From positions 1 to 39,370 of the forward strand of contig MGKI01000010.1 in assembly GCA_001795615.1 (NCBI GenBank): DNA of 39,370 bases. The letters run 5' to 3'. The notes below the pieces were generated by a model. The model had not been told where the DNA came from. It saw only the letters and a program-made list of their open reading frames with translations, and did no database searches. The position numbers were made by a program, and so were the translations under genes. The DNA comes from Candidatus Yanofskybacteria bacterium RIFCSPLOWO2_01_FULL_42_49 (GTDB lineage: Bacteria; Patescibacteriota; Minisyncoccia; 2-02-FULL-40-12; GWA2-44-9). Below, piece after piece: positions 13,656 to 20,396 of the stretch (the stretch's first letter is position 1; each line of letters opens with the position of its first letter).

Positions 13656-15348
13656 TGTGTCTCATTGAATACTCTATATCTCCTCCCACTTTCTTGCCTG
13701 GATTAAATATGTTTAGCGGGTCAAAAATTTCTTTTACTTGTTCGAATAACTCTACTATATCTTCACCGTACATTTTTTCAAGATATGGCGTTCTGATGAG
13801 ACCGTCGTTGTGTTCGGCTGTTATCGAGCCGCCGTATTTCAACACCAAGTCGTAAACTTTTTCGGAAATCTCAGGAATAACGAGTCTCGATTTTTCATCA
13901 GATAAATCCATCAAGGGGATGATATGAAAATTTCCGTCTCCCGGGTGACCGGCAATAGTGTAGATCATATACTTTTTATACTCATCCAATATTCCCTTAA
14001 GCTCTGTTAGGAATTTAGACAGATATTCGGGTTTTACAATGATATCGTCAATAAAAGGAGCGGCTTTTTTGCCCTTAACATGTTTTCTCAACAGATTAAA
14101 GCTCTCTCTTCTTATCGTCCAATATTTCTGAACATCGGCTTCATTCGAAGCAATTCTTGTTTTAACCTTAAACCGTGACTTAATTTCTTGTTTTATATTT
14201 TGCACTTTTCTTTCCACGCTTTCTTCATCATCTCCGGTAAATTCTACAAGCATAATAAGTTTGGGAACACCGCCCGTCACAATGGCCCACACATCGGGAA
14301 TAAACTTAAATAAAGATGCCAGGCCAATCTTCCTGACAAGGTCCGGCAATATTTTTAAAGCCAGTTTGAATGTGTTGTCATCATATGACTCCATACTCTC
14401 CGGGTTATGTGTATTTAACGCAATCACTAAATCACCTGTCACATCCATGTCTTTAAGAAAAACAATGAGGAGTTTGGAAAATGTTGCAGGATTTACGAGC
14501 CGAAACTTCATTTTAGTAATAATGCCAAGAGTGCCCTGCGAACCGACAAATAATTTGGTCAGATCAAACATCCCCGTGCCGATATTGCCATTCATTGAGA
14601 CCTGTCTTTCTTGTCCCTGCGACTCAACGTCTCCGTCAATTTCGGCAGCGGGACGCCAAATATTCCACAACGCGTAGCCCGCGGAGTTTTTGGACACATC
14701 GGGCTTTGCTTTTTGGATAAGTTCATAATTGCCCCCCAGCAATTCGTGCATTTTACGGTATATTTCTCCCTCAAAATCATTCTGGCTCTTTTTTTGTTCA
14801 AGTTCGTCGACGGTTAAAGCCTTGAAAACATATTCGTTTCCGTCATTTAAAACGACGTCAAGTTCCTCGACATAGTTCTCCGTTTTTCCATAACGCAATG
14901 ATTTTTCTCCACCGGCATTGTTAGCCACCATACCGCCCACGGCGCAAAGTTCCCGAGAAGCTGGATATGAAGGCATAAGCAAACCCTTCTTTAGTGTCTC
15001 CTTTTCAAAATCCCGATAAAAAGCGCCCGGCTCTGTTATCGCGTAATCCACGCCAACCTCAATAACTTTGTTCATATGGGCCGTAAAATCCAAAATAATG
15101 GACTCGTTCAACGGCCCGCCCGACATATCCGAGCCGCCGGCTCGAGCGGTTAATGAAAGGCTCGGATCTGAAGACTTATGTTCTGAAACGAATTTAACTA
15201 TATTTTTGATGTCATCGCTATCCTTCGGTTTGACCACCAACTTCGGCTGGACTTCAAAAATGCTGGCATCATGGCCATATGCTTTTAATTCGTTGCTATT
15301 TTCAATAACTTCGCCTTTAATAACTTCTTTTATTTGATTGACTAGCAT
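13639..15348 (-). CDS. FAD-linked oxidase of the GlcD / D-lactate dehydrogenase type
   Basis: A 569-aa flavoprotein. The N-terminal FAD-binding (VAO/PCMH-fold) domain, about residues 35-280, shows PKLVVKPKDSDDIKNIVKFV, LTARAGGSDMSGGPLNESII, a phosphate-binding CAVGGMVANNAGGEKSLRYGK and LFVGSQGTLGIITKMKFRL. The C-terminal FAD-oxidase domain includes AGHPGDGNFHIIPL, SITAEHNDGLIRTPYLEKMYG with catalytic-type His, and the ending IFDPLNIFNPGKKVG typical of the family. It probably oxidises a 2-hydroxy acid such as D-lactate or glycolate, with an unknown acceptor. Residues about 230-258 (PAAEIDGDVESQGQERQVSM and on) do not fit the family and are encoded by a palindrome. No partner FeS subunit (glcF) is adjacent. 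Confidence 0.88.
   Translation of the reverse strand: MLVNQIKEVIKGEVIENSNELKAYGHDASIFEVQPKLVVKPKDSDDIKNIVKFVSEHKSSDPSLSLTARAGGSDMSGGPLNESIILDFTAHMNKVIEVGVDYAITEPGAFYRDFEKETLKKGLLMPSYPASRELCAVGGMVANNAGGEKSLRYGKTENYVEELDVVLNDGNEYVFKALTVDELEQKKSQNDFEGEIYRKMHELLGGNYELIQKAKPDVSKNSAGYALWNIWRPAAEIDGDVESQGQERQVSMNGNIGTGMFDLTKLFVGSQGTLGIITKMKFRLVNPATFSKLLIVFLKDMDVTGDLVIALNTHNPESMESYDDNTFKLALKILPDLVRKIGLASLFKFIPDVWAIVTGGVPKLIMLVEFTGDDEESVERKVQNIKQEIKSRFKVKTRIASNEADVQKYWTIRRESFNLLRKHVKGKKAAPFIDDIIVKPEYLSKFLTELKGILDEYKKYMIYTIAGHPGDGNFHIIPLMDLSDEKSRLVIPEISEKVYDLVLKYGGSITAEHNDGLIRTPYLEKMYGEDIVELFEQVKEIFDPLNIFNPGKKVGGDIEYSMRHIKTNF
14573..14652. repeat. Palindromic element inside the FAD oxidase gene
   Basis: Outer arms CCCGTGCCGATATTG and CAATTTCGGCAGCGGG pair with one mismatch and one bulge. 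An inner pair, TTGAG and CTCAA, also exists. The span is 80 bases and translates as an in-frame insert. Confidence 0.7.
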
Positions 15349-15399
15349 TAATTAATATACTAACTTTTATTTAGTTTTTTATAAAAACGGGATGATGGC

Positions 15400-15531
15400 A
15401 TGCCCAAATTCTGGGTATGGGTTGTTTCTTTGTTAACCGGCTTAATGGTTGCGGTACTTATTTTGGGTTTATGTTTAATGGCCGGGATCTTGTGGACAGA
15501 ATTTACTCTTTGGATAGGAAACGGGGGCTAA
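15400..15531 (+). CDS. Small single-pass membrane protein, 43 aa
   Basis: Too short for the ORF track. ATG at 15400, giving MPKFWVWVVSLLTGLMVAVL and so on, ending LWIGNGG. It is one long hydrophobic helix with Trp residues at both membrane borders. Coding on the plus strand is against its minus-strand neighbours (FAD oxidase and rpiB), whose genes point away from and towards it. GGGATGATGGC upstream gives only a weak ribosome binding site, and a poor GGG-CCC hairpin followed by TCTTTTTT lies just after the stop. No family recognised. It could be a spurious ORF. Confidence 0.5.
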   Translation: MPKFWVWVVSLLTGLMVAVLILGLCLMAGILWTEFTLWIGNGG

Positions 15532-15572
15532 AACCCTCTTTTTTGTTTTGGAATTTATTTAGAAATTAATAA

Positions 15573-16097
15573 TTAAAACTTAGAAATTCTTCTAACATGT
15601 CTCTCCTGTCCGGAAAACGGCGTTTCCAACCAAAGTTTAATGATTTTTTTTGCAATATTATAATCTACAAAAGAAGCGCCTAATGACAAAACATTGGCAT
15701 TATTGTGCTCGCGAGACAATTTGATGAGTTTTTTAAAAATAGAAAATTCTAAATTTTGCACAGTTGCGATAACTCCCGTTCCAAAAAGCAACCATTTAAA
15801 CCATGACATTTCTTTAAACTGATAAGGCGGACCATAAAACACCGCCGCCCTTACGCCCTTATATCGATTGGCGACCATCGCTTCGCCTTGGCCGGAGGCG
15901 CCTAATATAATCCCTCGACTTCGCTCAGGATCATTCGCAACCGCTTCTGCGGCTTTGCGAATGAAATCAGAATAATCATCGTCTTTGTTGTATTCAAAAG
16001 CGCCCATATCCTCATACTCATATCCCCACTTTTCCAGCCATTCTTTAATCTTGTTTTTTAGTTCGAATCCTCGATGGTCGGAAGCAAGATAGATCAA
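15573..16097 (-). CDS. rpiB: Ribose-5-phosphate isomerase B
   Basis: A 174-aa RpiB/LacA-type isomerase that would convert ribose-5-phosphate to ribulose-5-phosphate, the step before Rpe. Motifs: YLASDHRGFELKNKI at the N-terminus, GASGQGEAMVANRYKGVRAA (about 67-86) and NANVLSLGASFVDYNIAKKI (about 130-149). The catalytic cysteine of the E. coli type (ICGTG) is replaced. The G-x-G-E pattern matches the mycobacterial/plant type, in which a Glu acts as the base. The residues NDPERSRG come from a dispersed repeat word. The start is TTG, because the heptamer array at 16095 runs right up to codon 1. The C-terminal ISKF and stop are in an AATTTCTAA repeat as well. Confidence 0.9.
   Translation of the reverse strand: MIYLASDHRGFELKNKIKEWLEKWGYEYEDMGAFEYNKDDDYSDFIRKAAEAVANDPERSRGIILGASGQGEAMVANRYKGVRAAVFYGPPYQFKEMSWFKWLLFGTGVIATVQNLEFSIFKKLIKLSREHNNANVLSLGASFVDYNIAKKIIKLWLETPFSGQERHVRRISKF
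15912..15932. repeat. Dispersed repeat word inside rpiB
   Basis: CCCTCGACTTCGCTCAGGATC. I know this kind of word (CCTGAGCGAAGTCGA) as a frequent interspersed repeat in many bacterial genomes. Its kin CCTGAGCTTGTCGAACGGG is in trxB. It encodes DPERSR in frame. Confidence 0.65.
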
Positions 16098-16166
16098 TTA
16101 GGAATTAGGAATTAGGAATTAGGAATTAGGAATTTTTGATTCATAATTCGTCATTCATAATTCATT
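16095..16166. repeat. Heptamer arrays upstream of rpiB
   Basis: AATTAGG x5 (16096-16130), followed by GATTCAT, AATTCGT, CATTCAT, AATTCAT, TATTCAT. These are two different heptamers back to back, between the trxB stop and the rpiB start. Confidence 0.85.
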
Positions 16167-16168
16167 AT

Positions 16169-17149
16169 TCATTTTATTTTATTCAAATACTGAACCGCCG
16201 ATAAGGCGGCTATACACCCTTGTCCGGCCGCTATTACTATTTGCTTAAAAGGCACATCGGTCACGTCGCCGGCGGCATAAAGACCGGGGATGACCTGCCC
16301 TGAGCTTGTCGAACGGGTTTCGCAATTGGCGTTGACCACTATTTCCCCAAATTGATTCTTTTCTGTTTCTTTGGGAGCTAAATCAGAGTTGGGAATTTGT
16401 CCTATATGGACAAAAATGCCGTCAACTTTCAACTCATTCTCCGCACCGTTATTGTCTTCGTATTTCAAACCGGTTACAAACCCCGACGTTATAGTCGGGG
16501 CCCCGACCTCATCAGAGCGTCGGGGTTGATCTCCCATTATCTCTTTAGTCTTTGCTTCATAAATTATCTCTACATTTGTTTTGGTTTTTAAGTTATCAAT
16601 CAAAACCTGATCGCCTTTAAATTCAAGATTTTTATTTAACACATAAACCTTAGAAGCAATATCCGCCAGCATAAGGCCCGATTCAAGAGCGGAGTTCCCT
16701 CCTCCAATTGTGGCCACAACCTTACCGTTGAAAAGAGGGCCGTCGCAGGTAGTGCAATAACTTACGCCTTTGTTTCTAAATTCTTTTTCGCCGGGGATAT
16801 CAAGTTCTCGAGAATGAACTCCGGTAGTGACTATAACGGTTTTGGCTGAATAGGTTTGGCCGCTCTCGGTTTTTAATAAAAAACTGCCGTCATTTTGTTT
16901 TTGAACGCTTTCAACCCTAGTCCCCTCCTCTGTGTCCACTTTATAGCTCTCGAGGTGTTTTCTAAACTTTTCAGCCAAGGTAATCCCATCCGTCATTCCA
17001 TCCCCAGGCCAATTGCCTATCTCCCCGGAAGTAGCCACTTCCCCGCCGAAATCTTTGGAAATAATTTTAAACTTAAGCCCGCGCCGAGCGGCATAAATAC
17101 CGGCCGTGGTTGCTGCGGCAGAGCCGCCGATAATAATTAGGTCGTACAT
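16169..17149 (-). CDS. trxB: Thioredoxin reductase
   Basis: A 326-aa FAD/NADPH enzyme that would reduce thioredoxin. FAD-binding LIIIGGSAAATTAGIYAARR at the N-terminus, NADP-domain GGGNSALESGLMLAD (about 150-164, with N for the usual D), redox-active CTTC (SYCTTCDGPLF, about 134-144) and C-terminal FAD motif GLYAAGDVTDVPFKQ. Two in-frame insertions disturb the family pattern. QPRRSDEVGAPTITSG (about 203-218) comes from a 45-base double hairpin, and RSTSSGQ precedes VIPGLYAAGDV and comes from a dispersed 24-base word. Both fall in surface loops. The mRNA leader is a long AAAAGCT tandem repeat. The thioredoxin partner is not in the window; the nearby glutaredoxin-like protein or the DsbA proteins are not obvious substrates. 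Confidence 0.93.
   Translation of the reverse strand: MYDLIIIGGSAAATTAGIYAARRGLKFKIISKDFGGEVATSGEIGNWPGDGMTDGITLAEKFRKHLESYKVDTEEGTRVESVQKQNDGSFLLKTESGQTYSAKTVIVTTGVHSRELDIPGEKEFRNKGVSYCTTCDGPLFNGKVVATIGGGNSALESGLMLADIASKVYVLNKNLEFKGDQVLIDNLKTKTNVEIIYEAKTKEIMGDQPRRSDEVGAPTITSGFVTGLKYEDNNGAENELKVDGIFVHIGQIPNSDLAPKETEKNQFGEIVVNANCETRSTSSGQVIPGLYAAGDVTDVPFKQIVIAAGQGCIAALSAVQYLNKIK
16294..16317. repeat. Dispersed repeat word inside trxB
   Basis: CCTGCCCTGAGCTTGTCGAACGGG (read as two pieces), kin to the common CCTGAGCTTGTCGAAGGG interspersed word. It encodes RSTSSGQ in frame between the conserved NCET and VIPGLYAAGDV segments. Confidence 0.7.
16481..16525. repeat. Double-hairpin element inside trxB
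   Basis: CCCCGAC-gttata-GTCGGGG directly followed by CCCCGAC-ctcatcagagc-GTCGGGG. The length is 45 bases, exactly 15 codons. A relative with the same architecture lies at 39108-39147 in the broken tRNA-Asn copy. Confidence 0.88.
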
Positions 17150-17153
17150 GAAA

Positions 17154-17309
17154 TTAGCTTTTAGCTTTTAGCTTTTAGCTTTTAGCTTTTAGCTTTTAGC
17201 TTTTAGCTTTTAGCTTTTAGCTTTTAGCTTTTAGCTTTTAGCTTTTAGCTTTTAGCTTTTAGCTTTTAGCTTTTAGCTTTTAGCTTTTAGCTTTTAGCTT
17301 TTAGCTTTT
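17154..17309. repeat. Tandem heptamer array (TTAGCTT), about 22 units
   Basis: A near-perfect 7-base tandem repeat of about 156 bases filling the gap between divergent trxB and the PMT gene. It forms the whole trxB leader and reaches within 20 bases of the PMT start. Confidence 0.95.
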
Positions 17310-17328
17310 TTATTATATCATATTCATT

Positions 17329-18669
17329 ATGAGTACCAAATGGCAATTAGGCGTAATCCTGCTAATCAGTATTGCCGTACATTTTGCTTTTTTTGGAAAT
17401 CCGGCCGAAACCGTATTTGACGAAGTTCATTTCGGCAAGTTTGTATCGGGATATTATACGGGAGAATATTATTTTGACATCCACCCGCCATTGGGAAAAT
17501 TAATGATCGCCGGCTTCGCGAAATTGTTTGATTTTGAACCGCAATACAGCTTTATTAATATTGGCGACAAGTTCCCGGATAATAAGTATCTTGTTTTGCG
17601 GTTCTTACCAGCACTAACCGGTACGTTATTGCCTCTTGTGATTTATCTGCTTGTTTTAGAATTGGGCATGAGCCGAATGGCGGCTTTTGCTGGAGCATTG
17701 TTCGTAGTTTTTGACAACGCTCTTTTAACTCAGTCCCGGCTCATGCTTCTTGATCCGTTCCTGCTTCTGTTCGGATTTACTTCTCTTCTTTTTTATTTTA
17801 AATACACAAAAAACAGAATACTTAATACTAAATACTTAATACTAACAGCTATCTTCGCCGGACTAGCTATTTCTATCAAATGGACCGGGTTGGGATTTAT
17901 CGCTCTGCCGATTTTAGTCGAAGCAGCCAAAGCAGTCAAAATCCCAAGAACCGACATAAAACCAGCAATTGCTGGTTTTATGTCGGTTCTGAAGTTGGCT
18001 TCTTTTTTCCTTATTTCTCTGGCAATTTACTTTTCTATTTTTGTTTTACACTTTGCTCTTTTGCCAAACCCAGGCTCCGGCGACGCTTTTATGAAGCCGA
18101 ACTTCCGCGAACAAAATGTCGTCAAAAATATCGTAAATTTAAACATAGAAATGTACAAATCAAACCAGAGAATTACGACCTCGCATCCTTATTCAAGCCA
18201 ATTTTACACATGGCCGCTTATGGCACGGCCGATATATTACTGGGTTAATGGTAATGCCAGAATATATTTCTTTGGCAACCCAATTATTTGGTGGAGTAGT
18301 ACGATTGCTGTTGCAATCAGCTTATGGCTTACGGCTTATGGCTTATGGATCAAAATCAAAAAATATTCAAAACCATCGTCTATAGTCCATAGTCCATTGG
18401 CTTTTTTTCTTGGTGGTTATTTTCTAAACCTACTTCCCTTTATTGGCGTTAAGCGGGTAATGTTTCTGTACCATTATCTGACGGCGTTAATATTTGCAAT
18501 TTTAATGCTTTGTTATTTAGCCGACCACAACAAAAACTCCCGTAAAATTTTTACGGGAATTATAATTGCTGCCATCGCCGCTTTCTTGTTCTTCGCTCCG
18601 CTGAGTTACGGCCTGCCATTATCAGAAAAAGCGTATTCTGCCAGAGTATGGTTTGCCAACTGGCGGTAA
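17329..18669 (+). CDS. PMT-family (GT39) mannosyltransferase
   Basis: A 446-aa multi-pass membrane protein. The acidic catalytic motif lies in the first outside loop (TVFDEVHFGKFVSGYYTGEY, residues about 29-48), followed by DIHPPLGKLMIAGFAKLFDF. The C-terminal 4-TM region has GGYFLNLLPFIGVKRVMFLYHY (about 376-397), as in dolichyl-phosphate-mannose-protein mannosyltransferases. It would move mannose (or another hexose) from a polyprenyl phosphate donor to exported proteins. Repeats invade the frame several times: a 44-bp perfect palindrome (PRTDIKPAIAGFMSVL), three heptamer arrays (including LWLTAYGLW and SSIVHSP) and a short palindrome at 18538. All lie in loops or hydrophobic stretches. UppP in the same window recycles the kind of carrier it needs. 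Confidence 0.88.
   Translation: MSTKWQLGVILLISIAVHFAFFGNPAETVFDEVHFGKFVSGYYTGEYYFDIHPPLGKLMIAGFAKLFDFEPQYSFINIGDKFPDNKYLVLRFLPALTGTLLPLVIYLLVLELGMSRMAAFAGALFVVFDNALLTQSRLMLLDPFLLLFGFTSLLFYFKYTKNRILNTKYLILTAIFAGLAISIKWTGLGFIALPILVEAAKAVKIPRTDIKPAIAGFMSVLKLASFFLISLAIYFSIFVLHFALLPNPGSGDAFMKPNFREQNVVKNIVNLNIEMYKSNQRITTSHPYSSQFYTWPLMARPIYYWVNGNARIYFFGNPIIWWSSTIAVAISLWLTAYGLWIKIKKYSKPSSIVHSPLAFFLGGYFLNLLPFIGVKRVMFLYHYLTALIFAILMLCYLADHNKNSRKIFTGIIIAAIAAFLFFAPLSYGLPLSEKAYSARVWFANWR
17819..17846. repeat. Heptamer array inside the PMT gene
   Basis: TACTTAA, TACTAAA, TACTTAA, TACTAAC: four 7-base units read through in frame as part of RILNTKYLIL. Confidence 0.8.
17947..17990. repeat. 44-bp perfect palindrome inside the PMT gene
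   Basis: AGAACCGACATAAAACCAGC meets its exact reverse complement around AATT, 22-bp arms with no loop bases. It translates through in frame. Confidence 0.93.
18320..18347. repeat. Heptamer array inside the PMT gene
   Basis: GCTTATG, GCTTACG, GCTTATG, GCTTATG. It encodes LWLTAYGLW and is kin to the GGCTTAT unit at 3594. Confidence 0.85.
18379..18399. repeat. Heptamer array inside the PMT gene
   Basis: TCTATAG, TCCATAG, TCCATTG: three units encoding SIVHSP in frame. Confidence 0.7.
18538..18558. repeat. Short palindrome inside the PMT gene
   Basis: TCCCGTAAAA-t-TTTTACGGGA, perfect 10-bp arms, in frame within NSRKIFTG. Confidence 0.75.
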
Positions 18670-18675
18670 CTTGAA

Positions 18676-18709
18676 GAACGACTCAATGGGCACACCCATT
18701 GAGTCGTTC
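18676..18709 (+). terminator. Strong hairpin after the PMT gene
   Basis: GAACGACTCAATGGG-caca-CCCATTGAGTCGTTC, a 15-bp perfect stem 7 bases after the stop. It is followed by A-rich rather than T-rich sequence on the plus strand, so it may protect the mRNA end or be a repeat element rather than a classic terminator. Confidence 0.6.
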
Positions 18710-18713
18710 AAAC

Positions 18714-18733
18714 AAAAAAGCGCCCAATGGCGC
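18714..18733 (-). terminator. Terminator of the small lipoprotein gene
   Basis: On the minus strand GCGCC-attg-GGCGC followed by TTTTTT, 12 bases past the stop. Confidence 0.85.
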
Positions 18734-18745
18734 CGTTAGAGAAAG

Positions 18746-18976
18746 TTATTCCACAGTATATCCTTTTACATTTTCCCAGCCTACTATCAGAAGCACTTTC
18801 CCGCCTTCGTTGTAACAGGCGACCCTCTCTGATTCGCTATTAAACAACAAACCGCCTGGACAAACTATTTCCTTACCGTCATTCAGTGTAATAGTTGACG
18901 GTCTTTTTTCATAATACGAGCATGCGGCCAAAATCGGCAACATCAGAAAAAGAGTCGACAAAGCGATTTTCCTCAT
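18746..18976 (-). CDS. Small lipoprotein, 76 aa
   Basis: It begins with a short basic n-region, MRKIALSTLFLMLPILAAC, with lipobox LAAC at residues 16-19, so it should be exported and lipid-modified. The mature part is about 57 residues with two more cysteines (IVCPGG, VACYNE), a T-I-T-L-N-D-G segment and an Arg/Tyr-rich N-terminus. No family recognised. Two things set it apart from its neighbours: an almost ideal Shine-Dalgarno (GGAGGAGG, 6 bases before ATG) and a near-consensus promoter. Most genes here lack a clear Shine-Dalgarno, so the gene may be of foreign origin. Confidence 0.8.
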   Translation of the reverse strand: MRKIALSTLFLMLPILAACSYYEKRPSTITLNDGKEIVCPGGLLFNSESERVACYNEGGKVLLIVGWENVKGYTVE

Positions 18977-19002
18977 TGCAACCTCCTCCGTTTTGCGTTT
19001 TT

Positions 19003-19031
19003 ATATTATCAATTATCAAACCATCCGTCAA
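19003..19031 (-). promoter_or_regulatory. Promoter of the small lipoprotein gene
   Basis: On the minus strand TTGACG - 17 bases - TAATAT, about 26 bases before the ATG, with room for the GGAGGAGG ribosome binding site. Confidence 0.8.
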
Positions 19032-19110
19032 GGGTTTTGCGTATTGTAATAATTTCGCTAAATACTTAAAATATTTTTAGATCTTTGTGTGTGAAACTAG
19101 GACCATCAGT

Positions 19111-19299
19111 ATGTTCAAACTTAGTAAGAGAGATGTAGTAATAATTTTGCCCTACATATTAGAACAGCCGAGCATCTCCGCAGAAACGTTGCTGGATTAT
19201 CTTATGAAACAAAAGGGCCTGCATATCGAAGGTAATGCGGCGACAGAACTGATAAATGCGATAAGAGAATATCAAAAATCAATCAGGTCTTATACATAA
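19111..19299 (+). CDS. Small hypothetical protein, 62 aa
   Basis: The ORF track starts at a GTG (19087), but AGGA lies 8 bases before the ATG at 19111, which gives MFKLSKRDVVIILPYILEQP and so on. I choose that start. The protein is helical and charged, with an ILPYILEQPSISAETLLDYLM helix-turn-helix-like core and a C-terminal amphipathic helix (ATELINAIREYQKSI). There is no membrane segment. No family recognised. It has its own hairpin terminator and stands between the divergent lipoprotein gene and convergent sod, so it is probably a single-gene unit. Confidence 0.65.
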   Translation: MFKLSKRDVVIILPYILEQPSISAETLLDYLMKQKGLHIEGNAATELINAIREYQKSIRSYT

Positions 19300-19323
19300 A
19301 AAGGCGCCTTAGGCGCCTTTTTA
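19299..19323 (+). terminator. Terminator of the 62-aa gene
   Basis: AAAAGGCGCC-tta-GGCGCCTTTT, a perfect 10-bp stem ending in TTTTT. Confidence 0.93.
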
Positions 19324-19444
19324 CTCCCACTCGTATTTTTTCGTCCCACACCAAGTAATTCCGCTACAGAGATTCTAGGGCGGCTAAAGCACGCCCCTCC
19401 GAACGACCGCCATTCAGAAAAGGGGGCGGGCTTGGTAAGGGACT

Positions 19445-20059
19445 TCACTCGGTCTGACCTCGTTTCGCCCGCTGATAAAATTCTTCTATCTGATCCCAGT
19501 TGAGATTGTTGAAAAATGTTTCTATGTAGGCTTTCCGGTCAGAGCCGGTGTCTATGAAATATGAGTGCTCATAAACATCGAGGGCGATAATAGGGATGCA
19601 TCCCCAGACCCCGCCGTGATTCTGGGCATCGCAGTTATATTGCATTAACCTTTGTTCATGCATGTCCCACGCCAAAATTGCCCAACCCCTTGCCGCCATT
19701 CCACAAGCAGAAAAATATGACTTAAACTCTTCAAACGAACCGAACTTTTCTTCAATTGCTTTTAAAACCTCGCCCTTCGGCACCCCGTCGCCGCCAAGAA
19801 TTGCAAAGTAATTTTCATGTAAATAAACACCGTTCGCGGCAAAGGTCTCCCCCAGTTTCAATCCTCTTAATTCGCTATAAGTTTGATTTCCCTCGGCTTT
19901 GCCGCTTCTTCTCAATTCGCCAAGCTTTTCTCCAATCTCGTTGGACTTATCTACATAGCCCTTGTATAGCTTGCCATGATGAATATCAATAGTCTTGGCA
20001 GAAATACCCTTGAGTGAATCGGGGACATAAGTTAATTCTCGAAATTGCTTCTTAGGCAC
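19445..20059 (-). CDS. Iron/manganese superoxide dismutase
   Basis: A 204-aa protein that would remove superoxide. The metal ligands are in the expected places: His in IDIHHGKLYKGYV (about 27), His in VYLHENYFAIL (about 80), and Asp and His in LDVYEHSYFID (about 162-170). The usual GGH of the inner region appears as GGDGVPKG, an unusual form, and the Trp-rich RGWAILAWD segment is kept. The metal (Fe or Mn) cannot be decided with confidence. The gene is monocistronic, and a GC-rich imperfect hairpin (19389-19431) follows the stop. It may serve as terminator, though it lacks a U-tract. Confidence 0.92.
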   Translation of the reverse strand: MPKKQFRELTYVPDSLKGISAKTIDIHHGKLYKGYVDKSNEIGEKLGELRRSGKAEGNQTYSELRGLKLGETFAANGVYLHENYFAILGGDGVPKGEVLKAIEEKFGSFEEFKSYFSACGMAARGWAILAWDMHEQRLMQYNCDAQNHGGVWGCIPIIALDVYEHSYFIDTGSDRKAYIETFFNNLNWDQIEEFYQRAKRGQTE

Positions 20060-20062
20060 GAC

Positions 20063-20165
20063 TCAAGCGTAAAATGTAAAGCGAAAAGTGTAAAATAATA
20101 ATTAAAAATTTAAAATATTTTTAACTTTACACTGTTGTTTTTCGTTTTACGCTTTTAGTTTTTAA
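20063..20165. repeat. Heptamer-built inverted repeat between glutaredoxin and sod
   Basis: AGCGTAA, AATGTAA, AGCGAAA, AGTGTAA on the left and CTTTACAC...CGTTTTACGCTTTTAGTTTTTA on the right pair across an AT-rich centre. The right end supplies the last codons (LLKVKN) and stop of the glutaredoxin gene. Confidence 0.75.
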
Positions 20166-20388
20166 CTTTTAACAGTTGGTCAATCTTCGGTTTATCAAAT
20201 CCAATCACCATCTTTCCGTCTATATCTATAACCGGCACGCCGAATTGGCCGGTTTTCTCTATCATTTCTTTCTGTCGAGGAATATCTTTGGACACATCAT
20301 ATTCTTCATAATTCAAATTTTTGGATTTAAAATAATCTTTTGCCGTTTTGCAATAAGCGCAAGTTGGAGTTGTGTAAATTTTTATCAT
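20155..20388 (-). CDS. Glutaredoxin / NrdH-like redoxin
   Basis: A 77-aa single thioredoxin-fold domain. Redox motif CAYC (TTPTCAYCKTAKDYF, residues 7-21) at the N-terminus of the first helix, cis-Pro segment GVPVIDIDGKMVIGFD (about 50-65), as in glutaredoxins and NrdH. It would reduce protein or ribonucleotide-reductase disulfides in the cytoplasm, using glutathione or TrxB, which is encoded about 3 kb away. The CxxC form and short length are closer to NrdH/YruB-type redoxins than to monothiol glutaredoxins. The last residues are encoded by the repeat. Confidence 0.88.
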   Translation of the reverse strand: MIKIYTTPTCAYCKTAKDYFKSKNLNYEEYDVSKDIPRQKEMIEKTGQFGVPVIDIDGKMVIGFDKPKIDQLLKVKN

Positions 20389-20396
20389 ATATGGCC

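Noticed and set aside
17154-17309. CRISPR array
   Set aside because: The units are 7 bases long and contiguous, without spacers, and no cas genes are in the window.
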